Made by a program: the position numbers and the translations under genes
Notes under the pieces: model-generated
What the model was told of the DNA's origin: nothing
The model's input: only the letters and a program-made list of their open reading frames with translations
Databases searched by the model: none
Assembly (NCBI RefSeq): GCF_000373185.1
Contig: NZ_KB890629.1
Location: 1 to 64,000, forward strand
Origin: Segatella paludivivens DSM 17968 = JCM 13650
GTDB taxonomy: Bacteria; Bacteroidota; Bacteroidia; Bacteroidales; Bacteroidaceae
DNA length: 64,000 nt
Direction: 5' to 3'
Shown here: in pieces, positions 56,265-63,685 of the stretch
How the letters are laid out: every line of letters begins with the position of its first letter
How positions within the stretch are numbered: the first letter of the stretch is position 1

Positions 56265-57656
56265 ATGTTGAAAACACTTTTAAATCTTTGGTGGATACAA
56301 AAAAGGAGAACCTTCGACTGGAAGAGAATGGGGTGGTTTTTGTATATTCTGTTAATCATTATTTCTGGTATTATTGGGGCTTACATACAAATACGTAAGG
56401 ACGGTAATTTTAATATGCATAATGATATAACTCAGAAAATTGCAATTCCGTTGGTCATGACTTTTTCTGTGATGGGTATTTTGATGAAGTTACTAATGAA
56501 GCAGGAAGCTGCTGGAATGGATGATTACCTAAAGTCACGCCCCGTTTTGGAAAGTTCTTGGAATAAGTTCCTTATCCTTATGAATCTTGCTGATTATTGG
56601 AATTGGGTTAATCCAGTATTGCTTTTCGGCATTTCGTGTTTCATTATGCCAATAGGATATGCATTTCTTACATTTCTGCTTGCTTTCTGTGTCAGTATAA
56701 CAGATGGACTCATGCTTACATGCCTGCGTAAAGCTCAGGGATGGGAGTATAAATTGCCTCTGTTCATAGGACTTCTTGTGTATTATATTATAGCTTCAGT
56801 CTTTTATGCTGTGTCTGTTGGCCTCAATCTTAATTTTGTCGCAATTTTCGGCATGATTATTATAACGCTGCTGTTCTTGTTGGTCTTGTATAAGTACATG
56901 TGTAGCATAAAACACTATAATGAGCAGAAAACTCATACTTCTAAAGTGCGTAGTCTTGGGGATGTCTCACTGTTCAGTATGGAATATATCAGTGTGTTCC
57001 GTTCAAAGCGTCTTCGCCAGGCGATGATATTTATTCCTATAGTATTCTTATTTCAGGTTTATACTCAGGCATTGTCACTTCACAGCCATGAAGGTATTGG
57101 TGTTGGTGGATTATCTATAATCGTAATGTTTGCTATGGCATTTCCGTCAGTATTGCTTGGGCAGTGGGTATTTGGTGTTGAAGGTAATTTCTTCCACGGT
57201 ATCATGACTAAGCCTATGTCTATTTATGAGATGTTATGTACAAAGTATTATTTTCTTATGCTTATAAATCTTGTAATGATTATACCATATATCCCAGGTC
57301 TTTTCTTTGGATATTGGGGAATAGACCTACTTATAGCAACATTCTTCTTCTGTGCCGTTGTTAACATTCTAATGATGCCAACGTGTCTTTTCTCAAAGCG
57401 CATAGACCTTTTCTCTTCTGCATTCTTCAACTATCAGGGTGCTAATATGGCAATAAACCTCTATGGTTTCGTGATATTGATACCAATGGGGATTTATGGT
57501 GCACTTATGCTTTGTCTCGATAATACTTATATCGCTGAGGTTATTTTAGCTTCATTGGGAATAATAGCCTTGCTACTGCATAGAATAGTTCTCAAGTCGT
57601 TGGCTAGTCGTTTCATGAGTATAAGATATAAGAGAATGGAAACTTTCAGTCAATAA
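56265..57656 (+). CDS. DUF5687-family ABC transporter membrane protein
   Basis: A 463-aa inner-membrane protein with about ten to twelve hydrophobic segments. The start LLNLWWIQKRRTFDWKR is the pattern I associate with DUF5687 permeases of Bacteroidetes. The gene 25 bp downstream encodes an ABC ATPase, so the two form an ABC-2-like exporter. The substrate is unknown. Its own region begins after the xyn terminator, so a link to xylan use is positional only. Confidence 0.82.
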   Translation: MLKTLLNLWWIQKRRTFDWKRMGWFLYILLIIISGIIGAYIQIRKDGNFNMHNDITQKIAIPLVMTFSVMGILMKLLMKQEAAGMDDYLKSRPVLESSWNKFLILMNLADYWNWVNPVLLFGISCFIMPIGYAFLTFLLAFCVSITDGLMLTCLRKAQGWEYKLPLFIGLLVYYIIASVFYAVSVGLNLNFVAIFGMIIITLLFLLVLYKYMCSIKHYNEQKTHTSKVRSLGDVSLFSMEYISVFRSKRLRQAMIFIPIVFLFQVYTQALSLHSHEGIGVGGLSIIVMFAMAFPSVLLGQWVFGVEGNFFHGIMTKPMSIYEMLCTKYYFLMLINLVMIIPYIPGLFFGYWGIDLLIATFFFCAVVNILMMPTCLFSKRIDLFSSAFFNYQGANMAINLYGFVILIPMGIYGALMLCLDNTYIAEVILASLGIIALLLHRIVLKSLASRFMSIRYKRMETFSQ

Positions 57657-57681
57657 CAATATAATTTAAAACTAGACGAAT

Positions 57682-58383
57682 ATGGAAATAAAGATTGAAA
57701 ATCTTAAAAAGATATATGGTGACAAAACGGTTGTGGATATACCTCAACTTTCTCTTGGTTCAGGCGAACTTATTGGATTAGTTGGCAATAATGGTGCTGG
57801 AAAGACTACCTTAATGCGCCTTATTCTTGATTTAATAAAGGCTGATGACGGCTGTGTGTATAGTAATGGTTTGAGAGTTAATGAAACAGAGGAGTGGAAG
57901 CAATATACCGGTTCGTTTATTGACGGACGTTTCTTGATAGATTTCTATACCCCAGAGGAGTATTTTACATTCATAGGAAAGGTTTATAATATACCTACAG
58001 AAACAATCGATCAGCGACTCGAAAATTATTCGTCACTGATGCATGATGAAATCTTGGGTACAAAGAAGTATATTCGTGACTTCTCTGAGGGTAATCGTCA
58101 GAAGATAGGTATTATTGGTGCTATGATCATTAATCCAGAGGTACTTATTCTTGATGAACCATTTAATTATCTAGACCCTTCTTCACAGATAAATATTGCA
58201 AAGATGATACAGAGTGCATGTCATGAATTTGGTATGACAGTTATATTGTCTAGCCACAACCTTAATTTTGTGTCTGATATATCAACAAGAATATTGTTGC
58301 TTGAAAAAGGACTGGTAATTAAGGATTTGAAAAATGAAGAGGGTAGTGCAATGAAAGAATTGGAAGAGTATTTCGGAGCATAA
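57682..58383 (+). CDS. ABC transporter ATP-binding protein
   Basis: A 233-aa ATPase partner of the preceding membrane protein. Walker A is GLVGNNGAGKTTLMR (about residues 33-47). The signature region is reduced to DFSEGNRQKIGI, with SEGN in place of SGGQ, as seen in some ABC-2 exporters. Walker B is VLILDEPFNYLDPSS, and the switch His is in ILSSHNLNF. It converges with the GH3 gene across a 25-bp gap. Confidence 0.93.
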   Translation: MEIKIENLKKIYGDKTVVDIPQLSLGSGELIGLVGNNGAGKTTLMRLILDLIKADDGCVYSNGLRVNETEEWKQYTGSFIDGRFLIDFYTPEEYFTFIGKVYNIPTETIDQRLENYSSLMHDEILGTKKYIRDFSEGNRQKIGIIGAMIINPEVLILDEPFNYLDPSSQINIAKMIQSACHEFGMTVILSSHNLNFVSDISTRILLLEKGLVIKDLKNEEGSAMKELEEYFGA

Positions 58384-58408
58384 TGTGCCCCGAAATACCT
58401 TTCCTAAT

Positions 58409-60748
58409 TTATTGATGTAGTAGATTGAGCTTGTATTGAGGTTTCAATGCATTGCTCACTTTCTCTGTATATTCTTTTATGTTAAGTTTAGCCTGTCCTT
58501 TTATGTCTTCAACGTTTGCGCCAACCTTGAACGTATAAACTCCGGCATCAACTTTCCATTGACTTTCTGCTTCGTCAAAACTAGCAAGGTCTCGCTTGTT
58601 AATCGTCATCTTTAAAGTTTGGCTTTGTCCAGCCTTAAGCAAATCTGTTTTGGCAAAAGCTTTTAACTCTTTTGCTGGTTTTTCGTAGCTGCCTTTTGCT
58701 GCTGCAACATAAACCTGAGCAACTTCCTTGCCGGCAACCTTGCCTGTGTTCTTTATGCTTATAGACACTTCAATCTGATTGCCATGCTCCTTAACGCTAG
58801 GTTTGCCATATTCAAAAGTTGTGTAGCTAAGTCCGTAACCGAATGGATAAGCCACCTTTTTTCCGAATGTGTCGAAATATCTGTAACCTACGTATATATC
58901 CTCGTCATGATTTGTGTAGTCTACGCCTTGCATTCTTCCGCTGGTAATCTTGTCAGTAAGGTTATAATAGTCTGGATTCTGCGGAAAGTTTTTTGTTGAA
59001 GGAACGTCTGTTACGCTTATAGGCCATGTCATCGTTAAGTGTCCTGAAGGATTAGCTTTACCAGTCAGTACGTCAACTACGCTATTACCACCTTCTTCTC
59101 CAGGTTGCCATGCTACAAGAATTGCATCAGCACGGTCACGCCATGAAGCTGTCTCCATTACGCTTCCTGAGTTTATTATAATTATAACAGGCTTTCCTGC
59201 TGCGTGGAATGCATCGCTTACTCTCGAAATCATGCTCTTTTCGTTATCTGTAAGGTTGAATTCTCCGTCAATCTGTCTGTCTATTCCTTCGCCAGCTTGT
59301 CTTGCTATCGTTATGATAGCAGCGTCAGCATCTTTTATTTCGTGTTCTATGCAACGTTTCGTAATCTCAATCTCGTCAAGTTTAGGCTGTCCCTGGTTTA
59401 GAAACCACATTTCAGGGTTTTTGTCAGCCTTCAGTTTGGCAGTTGCGTATTTCACATAGTTCTGATAAATCTCAGTAAGCTGTGGTGTTGTACCCACTCC
59501 GGCATTTTTAAGTCCATTAAGCATATCCACAACATAAGGAACGTTAACACATCCTGAGCCAAGACCACAGCTTAAAAAGTCGTAAGAGTTTACGCCGAAA
59601 AGAGCAACATTCTTAATATTTTTGATAGGCAATGTATTGTTATCATTCTTCAGTAATACCATTCCTTCTGTTGAGGCTTGACGAGTAATCTGCGCATGAG
59701 CTTCAAGATCGGGTTTGTTAGAGTATTTATAGCCATTAAATCTAGGAGTCTTGACAATATATTCCAACATGTTTTTCACGCATTTGTCAACGTCATTGAT
59801 GTCAAGATTACCAGTTTTTACAGCATTTACGATATCCTCTACCTGTGCAGGATAGCCAGGCATCATAAGGTCGTTGCCAGCAGCTACTTCGCTTTCTATT
59901 GGTAGGTCTTTACGCTTGCCAATCCAGTCTGTCATCACAATGCCTTTAAATCCCCAATCATTGCGGAGCACGTTGGTAAGCAATCCTTTATTTCCTTGTG
60001 CATATAAACCATTAATCTTGTTATATGAAGACATCACAGTCCACGGATTACTTTTGCGCACCATCATTTCAAAGCCTTTTAGATATAGTTCACGCAGCGC
60101 ACGTTGAGAAACTCTTTCGTCAACACGTGTACGGTCGCTCTCTTGGGAGTTGACAGCAAAATGCTTTGCACTTACGCCTACACCTTGACTCTGTATACCA
60201 TTAACCATAGCTGTGCCAATAGTGCCTGTCACGATAGGGTCTTCACTATAATATTCAAAGTTACGTCCGCATAGTGGGCTTCTGTGTAAGTTCATTCCTG
60301 GTCCAAGAATAACGTCAACGCCATATTCAAGAGCCTCGTTACCCATAGCTTTACCAACATTATAGACAAGCGACGTATTCCACGTTGAAGCTAGGCAAGT
60401 GCCAACAGGAAATCCTGTTGCATAAAAAGTTTCATTAGTGCCTTCACGATGTGAGTCAATGTGAACTCCGGCAGGTCCGTCAGCAACTACAGTTGCAGGA
60501 ATGCCAAGTCTGGGTATGGCAACGGTAATTCCAGCAGCTCCCGCGACAATTTTTTTCTGATGACCAAGCATAGAGCCAGATCCAACGAAACCATCGTTGC
60601 CTCCACCAACAAGCAGTTGGGCTTTTTCTTCAAGAGTCATTGCCTTAATCACGCTATCAATGTTCTTTGCATTGAGTTGTGGTGCATTTTGTGCAATCAT
60701 TGTTGTTGATAATAATAAGGCTGTGCAGCCTATAATGATTTTTTTCAT
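58409..60748 (-). CDS. GH3 beta-glycosidase (glucosidase/xylosidase)
   Basis: A 779-aa secreted exo-glycosidase with a signal peptide (1-19). The N-terminal barrel contains VVADGPAGVH, GRNFEYYSEDP, the substrate-binding KHFAVNSQESDR and the nucleophile Asp274 in GIVMTDWIGKRK. The second alpha/beta domain (about 370-600) has ARQAGEGIDRQ, in which the acid/base is expected in this family. The C-terminal fibronectin-III-like domain starts near KISVKEHGNQ (about 640 on). GH3 members split beta-glucosides or beta-xylosides; the position beside the xylan cluster favours oligosaccharide trimming in the periplasm, but glucosidase activity is equally possible from sequence. Confidence 0.93.
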   Translation of the reverse strand: MKKIIIGCTALLLSTTMIAQNAPQLNAKNIDSVIKAMTLEEKAQLLVGGGNDGFVGSGSMLGHQKKIVAGAAGITVAIPRLGIPATVVADGPAGVHIDSHREGTNETFYATGFPVGTCLASTWNTSLVYNVGKAMGNEALEYGVDVILGPGMNLHRSPLCGRNFEYYSEDPIVTGTIGTAMVNGIQSQGVGVSAKHFAVNSQESDRTRVDERVSQRALRELYLKGFEMMVRKSNPWTVMSSYNKINGLYAQGNKGLLTNVLRNDWGFKGIVMTDWIGKRKDLPIESEVAAGNDLMMPGYPAQVEDIVNAVKTGNLDINDVDKCVKNMLEYIVKTPRFNGYKYSNKPDLEAHAQITRQASTEGMVLLKNDNNTLPIKNIKNVALFGVNSYDFLSCGLGSGCVNVPYVVDMLNGLKNAGVGTTPQLTEIYQNYVKYATAKLKADKNPEMWFLNQGQPKLDEIEITKRCIEHEIKDADAAIITIARQAGEGIDRQIDGEFNLTDNEKSMISRVSDAFHAAGKPVIIIINSGSVMETASWRDRADAILVAWQPGEEGGNSVVDVLTGKANPSGHLTMTWPISVTDVPSTKNFPQNPDYYNLTDKITSGRMQGVDYTNHDEDIYVGYRYFDTFGKKVAYPFGYGLSYTTFEYGKPSVKEHGNQIEVSISIKNTGKVAGKEVAQVYVAAAKGSYEKPAKELKAFAKTDLLKAGQSQTLKMTINKRDLASFDEAESQWKVDAGVYTFKVGANVEDIKGQAKLNIKEYTEKVSNALKPQYKLNLLHQ

Positions 60749-60775
60749 TTTAAGGTATTTTGTTGTTTAGCAGTG

Positions 60776-60807
60776 CAAATATAGCATTATTTATTTCATA
60801 TTCCAAA
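60776..60807 (-). promoter_or_regulatory. Promoter of the GH3 gene
   Basis: On the minus strand TTTG (60807-60804) and TATATTTG (60783-60776) are separated by exactly 20 bp, 28 bp before the ATG. Confidence 0.75.
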
Positions 60808-61004
60808 TTTGAATATGTGATTTGTGAGCATTATAACCAATGATACATATATTGTTAACAGATGCGGCATTAGTGATAAAATTCAAGTTAACATATGAAC
60901 AAACAATAAAAGATAATATAGTATTATTTTTTACGCTTGTATTACAAATGTTATTACTTTTTTCTACTCTACATGTGTTTTGTTAAATATTTACTATATT
61001 ATTA
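60808..61004. other. AT-rich divergent intergenic stretch
   Basis: It separates the GH3 promoter from the promoter of the small membrane protein cluster. No ORF or convincing hairpin was found. Confidence 0.5.
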
Positions 61005-61035
61005 TTGGTAGTGTTAATTAATTTATTTATATTTG
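61005..61035 (+). promoter_or_regulatory. Promoter of the CD225/DUF2752/TM2 cluster
   Basis: TTGG (61005-61008) and TATATTTG (61028-61035) are 19 bp apart. The leader to the first ATG is about 65 nt and very AT-rich. Confidence 0.5.
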
Positions 61036-61104
61036 CAACTACTTAATATTTAATATGTAGTAATAATAGTATACTTATTCTTTAACTACTAAATAATTAA
61101 TAAT

Positions 61105-61443
61105 ATGGAACAAAATTTTGAATCACACGAACAGGTAGTCAATCAGGCTACAGATAAGACCACTGAACATGAAAATGCACAGAAAACTATAATGATGAAA
61201 CCTAATGATAATATGCTGTTGGCTATTCTAACAACAGTATGTTGTTGTCTGCCTTTTGGTATTGTTGCTATAATTAAGGCAAGTCAGGTAAATAGTCTTT
61301 TTGCAATGAAACAATATGCAGCAGCACAGGTATCTGCAGAAGAGGCAAAAAAATGGAGCTATATTGGCATAGGATTAGGATTGGTTTTTGGTATCATATA
61401 CCTTTTTATAGGCTTTGCTCGCGTATTTTCCAACAATTTATAA
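61105..61443 (+). CDS. CD225/dispanin-like small membrane protein
   Basis: A 112-aa protein. A polar N-terminus of about 35 residues is followed by a re-entrant hydrophobic stretch LLAILTTVCCCLPFGIVAII (about 40-59) with a Cys-rich, Pro-containing centre. The conserved KASQVNSLFAMKQYAAA helix comes next, then a transmembrane segment (about 88-108). This order fits the CD225 (interferon-induced transmembrane protein-like) family. In bacteria its role is unknown. First of three small membrane protein genes in a row (12-bp gap to the next). Confidence 0.82.
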   Translation: MEQNFESHEQVVNQATDKTTEHENAQKTIMMKPNDNMLLAILTTVCCCLPFGIVAIIKASQVNSLFAMKQYAAAQVSAEEAKKWSYIGIGLGLVFGIIYLFIGFARVFSNNL

Positions 61444-61455
61444 TACGTTCATAAG

Positions 61456-61827
61456 TTGAGGCGTTTTGGTATAATAATAATCATTCTTGCTGTTGTTGCG
61501 TTGAGTCTATTTTTTCTCAATCCTTGTAGCTATTGGTTTATGCCTAAATGTCCTTTTAAGTTGATTACTGGGCTTAGTTGTCCTGGTTGTGGAATACAGC
61601 GTTTTATATATGCCTTGCTACATGGATATTGGCATGAAGCGATAGCTTATAATTACTATTTAGCCTATTCGTTGCCTTATGCCTCTCTGTTTGTCATAGC
61701 ATGGATAATGCCACAAGGAAATGCTAAAGAAAGATTGTCTAATATCATCGAGAATAAATACTTAGTGTGGTTTTATATCATAACTTTCTTTCTATGGCTC
61801 ATCATTAGAAACATTTTGAAAATATAA
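61456..61827 (+). CDS. DUF2752-family membrane protein
   Basis: A 123-aa protein with about three membrane segments. The central motif CPFKLITGLSCPGCGIQRF (two Cys-Pro pairs and CGIQR) is the hallmark of DUF2752. The start is taken as TTG at 61456, because no ATG lies near and the family begins with a hydrophobic helix just after a basic residue pair. Function is unknown. It is frequently found beside TM2 or CD225 proteins, as here. Confidence 0.85.
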   Translation: MRRFGIIIIILAVVALSLFFLNPCSYWFMPKCPFKLITGLSCPGCGIQRFIYALLHGYWHEAIAYNYYLAYSLPYASLFVIAWIMPQGNAKERLSNIIENKYLVWFYIITFFLWLIIRNILKI

Positions 61828-61833
61828 TAATAT

Positions 61834-62163
61834 ATGGAAAAAAACCAAAAAGAACAGTTAATGGCAATTTATGGCAATAAACTCCCTGTTGCTAACTTTT
61901 GTGAAGTGAATGAAAAATTTGACGCATTGGATTATAATGCCGCTTGTATATATCTAGCCCAGATGAAAGATCCAACTCTGGCTTTGATATTGTCAATTCT
62001 TGTCGGTGCCTATGGCGTAGACAGAATATATCTTGGCGATGTTGGCCTTGGAATTTTAAAACTCTTGACATGTGGAGGTTTGGGCATCTGGTGGATTATC
62101 GACTTGTTTTTTATTAGCGATCTTATCAGGCAAAAGAATTATCAAACGCTGATGATGATGTAA
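61834..62163 (+). CDS. TM2-domain protein
   Basis: A 109-aa protein. After a soluble N-terminal part of about 45 residues comes the TM2 domain: DPTLALILSILVGAYGVDRI, a short turn with the DRIYLG motif, then GILKLLTCGGLGIWWIIDLF. The DR-like turn and the two helices are typical. It follows the DUF2752 gene by 6 bp. The function of the bacterial family is not established. Confidence 0.9.
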   Translation: MEKNQKEQLMAIYGNKLPVANFCEVNEKFDALDYNAACIYLAQMKDPTLALILSILVGAYGVDRIYLGDVGLGILKLLTCGGLGIWWIIDLFFISDLIRQKNYQTLMMM

Positions 62164-62177
62164 TTCTTTTTCTCTAT

Positions 62178-62242
62178 ATTCGTTACTCTTTCGTTACGCA
62201 GAAACTTCTTTAAAAGGGGGGCAAAGTAACGGAGTAACGAAT
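62178..62242 (+). repeat. Dyad module with different repeat words
   Basis: The left arm is ATTCGTTACTC then TTTCGTTAC; the right arm is GTAACGGAGTAACGAAT. The arms pair over 17 bp with a 3-nt bulge. The loop (about 28 nt) carries GCAGAAACTTC and AAAAGGGGGGC. The layout, tandem words in both arms around a loop rich in CTTT and AAGGG, is the same as in the dispersed dyad repeat, but the words differ completely (GTAACGAA in place of GTGACATT). Confidence 0.7.
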
Positions 62243-62257
62243 GTTTTTTTAAACTTT

Positions 62258-62280
62258 GGTTCTTCGACAATTTTGGTGGC
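62258..62280 (+). repeat. Second GGTTCTTCG element
   Basis: GGTTCTTCGACAATTTTGGT matches the element at 30255-30276 over most positions. It lies 15 bp after the dyad module. It may be a solo end of an ISL3-like insertion sequence. Confidence 0.3.
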
Positions 62281-62452
62281 TCAATGAATACAACACTTCG
62301 TTAAATATTGACTTCCTATTTGTCAATAATTGGCTGCCTATAGAAAGTAAACGCAGTAAGAGTAAAGCGAAGTTTAGAATGTAAGTGTATTTCTTATTAC
62401 ATGTATGTAACTTGAAAATGCAATTACTACAGAAGTCTTGAAAACATACGAA
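62281..62452. other. Intergenic stretch without recognised content
   Basis: No supported ORF, promoter or structure was seen between the GGTTCTTCG element and the TATCCTCCA repeats. Confidence 0.5.
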
Positions 62453-62526
62453 TATCCTCCACGTATAACATAAGCGTTTGATATATAAATAATTAAAGGT
62501 GGAAGATATCCTCCATTATCCTCCAC
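62453..62526 (+). repeat. TATCCTCCA direct repeats
   Basis: TATCCTCCA occurs at 62453, 62507 and 62517 (the last two adjacent, 10 bp apart), with an imperfect inverted copy GGTGGAAGATA at 62499-62509. A minus-strand frame of 63 codons crosses it but resembles no known protein. It lies between the GTAACGAA module and the palindromic array. Confidence 0.5.
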
Positions 62527-62557
62527 GTTTTTGTAAACTATTAAGAAATAGGAAGCT

Positions 62558-62639
62558 GCTATCATGCATAAATCAGAATTATTAAGGACAATGCGTGTTT
62601 GAAATATGTTTGCATTTATGATATATTATACATGATAGC
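62558..62639. repeat. Inverted repeat next to the palindromic array
   Basis: GCTATCATG (62558-62566) and CATGATAGC (62631-62639) are perfect 9-bp inverted repeats 64 bp apart, with ATAAAT/ATTTAT words inside. The right arm abuts the array. It could be the boundary of the element. Confidence 0.45.
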
Positions 62640-62824
62640 ATGTTGAACAATTCAATTACACAACGTGTGTAATTGAATTACTCACGCTATGTAACACGGT
62701 TACACACGTTGTGTAATCGTGTTACATACGTTGTGTAATAGGATTGCACACATGCTGATGCAATCGAATTACACGCATACTGATGTAATAGGATTGCACA
62801 CGTGTTGATGTAATTGGGTTACCC
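62640..62824 (-). repeat. Array of 22/25-bp palindromic units (8 units)
   Basis: Read on the minus strand there are three 25-bp units ending ATCAACACGT, ATCAGTATGC and ATCAGCATGT, then five units of about 22 bp. Each has a TGTAAY..RTTACA-type dyad. Unit 6 (GTGTAACCGTGTTACATAGC), unit 7 (GAGTAATTCAATTACACACG) and unit 8 (GTGTAATTGAATTG) correspond in order to units 3, 4 and 5 of the array at 30651, so the two arrays are homologous and differ by about three units. Confidence 0.85.
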
Positions 62825-63050
62825 AAAAGGTTTTTAAATTTAGGTAAACGTTTGTGCATGCATCTTAAAAGCTATTTTCATACTTTCAAATTGATTCTTT
62901 CATATTTGTTATTTGTATGTAGTAGCTCTTTGAATTATCCATGCTATTTAGGCAGTCTATCTTTATGTTTGATAAAACTCAATCTGTGTAATATATAATG
63001 GTGTAAATAGCATATTTGGTGAAAATTCGCCAAAAACAGGTATGATTTCC
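62825..63050 (-). repeat. Linker between palindromic array and dyad copy 3
   Basis: Counterpart of 30421-30650. Shared words in the same order are ACCTGTTTTTGGCG, TATGCTATTT, GAGTTTTATCAAACATAAAG, GAATCAATTTGAA and TTTACCTAA. A small hairpin (TTTGGCGAA with TTCACCAAA) matches a different small hairpin (GCG with CGC) at the same place in copy 2. Confidence 0.6.
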
Positions 63051-63166
63051 AATTTAATGTCACTTTTGGGCCTATAATGTCACTTAATGTCACTCGTTCA
63101 TCCCTTATAAACAAAGGGTTTGTGACAAAGTGACATTAGTGACATTGAAAAAACTTTTTCTTGTAG
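63051..63166 (-). repeat. Dispersed dyad repeat, copy 3
   Basis: Nearly identical to copy 1. On the minus strand AATGTCACTAATGTCACT pairs with AGTGACATTAAGTGACATT with a single bulged base, giving an 18-bp stem. A third word (TTTGTCAC and AGTGACATT) lies on each side, and CCCTT/AAGGG forms the inner hairpin. It begins 9 bp after the stop of the DUF6483-like gene on the same strand, so it would be part of that transcript's 3' end. Confidence 0.88.
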
Positions 63167-63174
63167 ATCGAATG

Positions 63175-63567
63175 TTAGCTGTTAACTTTCTGACTAATAA
63201 TAAAGTTCATTTTGTTTCTGCGGTCAAACGAAAATGTTCCGCTATTGTGCTCAAGATAGTCAAACAATTGATAAGCTTTGTCAAGAAGCATGTCTGATTC
63301 AGGCTTAGAAAACATGCGTGCCTCGTTGTAGCATAGTTCGGCGAGCATCTCAATTTTGCCAATTCTGTGCTCTTCGTCAATTCCTGCAAGTGCTTCGAGA
63401 GCCTCTTCAACAGTTGCCGTGTGATAAAAAGAATACGGGCCAACGTATTTATCGTACAAGGTTTGTATCTCCTTGCGTCTTTCTTCAATTTCAGGCTTTT
63501 CCAACATTCTTTCAAGTGCAGCCATAAACTCTTGAATAAGGCGCATGATGTAATCTCTTTCTAACAT
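63175..63567 (-). CDS. DUF6483-like helical protein
   Basis: A 130-aa, highly charged, mostly helical cytoplasmic protein. The start [20 protein letters not shown] is the pattern I associate with DUF6483; the remainder resembles short TPR-like helices ([19 protein letters not shown]). Function is unknown. A TATATTTG -7 box lies upstream on the minus strand (63608-63601). It is divergent from gpmI. It ends 9 bp before dyad copy 3. Confidence 0.75.
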   Translation of the reverse strand: MLERDYIMRLIQEFMAALERMLEKPEIEERRKEIQTLYDKYVGPYSFYHTATVEEALEALAGIDEEHRIGKIEMLAELCYNEARMFSKPESDMLLDKAYQLFDYLEHNSGTFSFDRRNKMNFIISQKVNS

Positions 63568-63619
63568 AGATAATATTAATTATAATTTTGTTTTCGGCTG
63601 CAAATATATGAAATATATT

Positions 63620-63650
63620 TTTGGTAATTCACACCTTATTCGTATTTTTG
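63620..63650 (+). promoter_or_regulatory. Promoter of gpmI
   Basis: TTTG (63620-63623) and TATTTTTG (63643-63650) are 19 bp apart, 35 bp before the ATG. Confidence 0.7.
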
Positions 63651-63685
63651 CATTTGGAATTCGAATTTTAAGATTATTATATTTT

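Noticed and set aside
62374-62565. 63-codon minus-strand ORF
   Set aside because: It crosses the TATCCTCCA repeats, has no upstream signal and no recognisable family. It is more likely an accident of the repeats or a decayed remnant.
62640-62824. CRISPR-like array
   Set aside because: Units are 22-25 bp with internal palindromes and nearly identical spacers of 5-10 bp; no unique spacers of 28-40 bp and no cas genes are present.
1-63166. Near-regular spacing of the dyad copies (about 30 and 33 kb)
   Set aside because: Three points cannot establish a period; it needs the full genome map.
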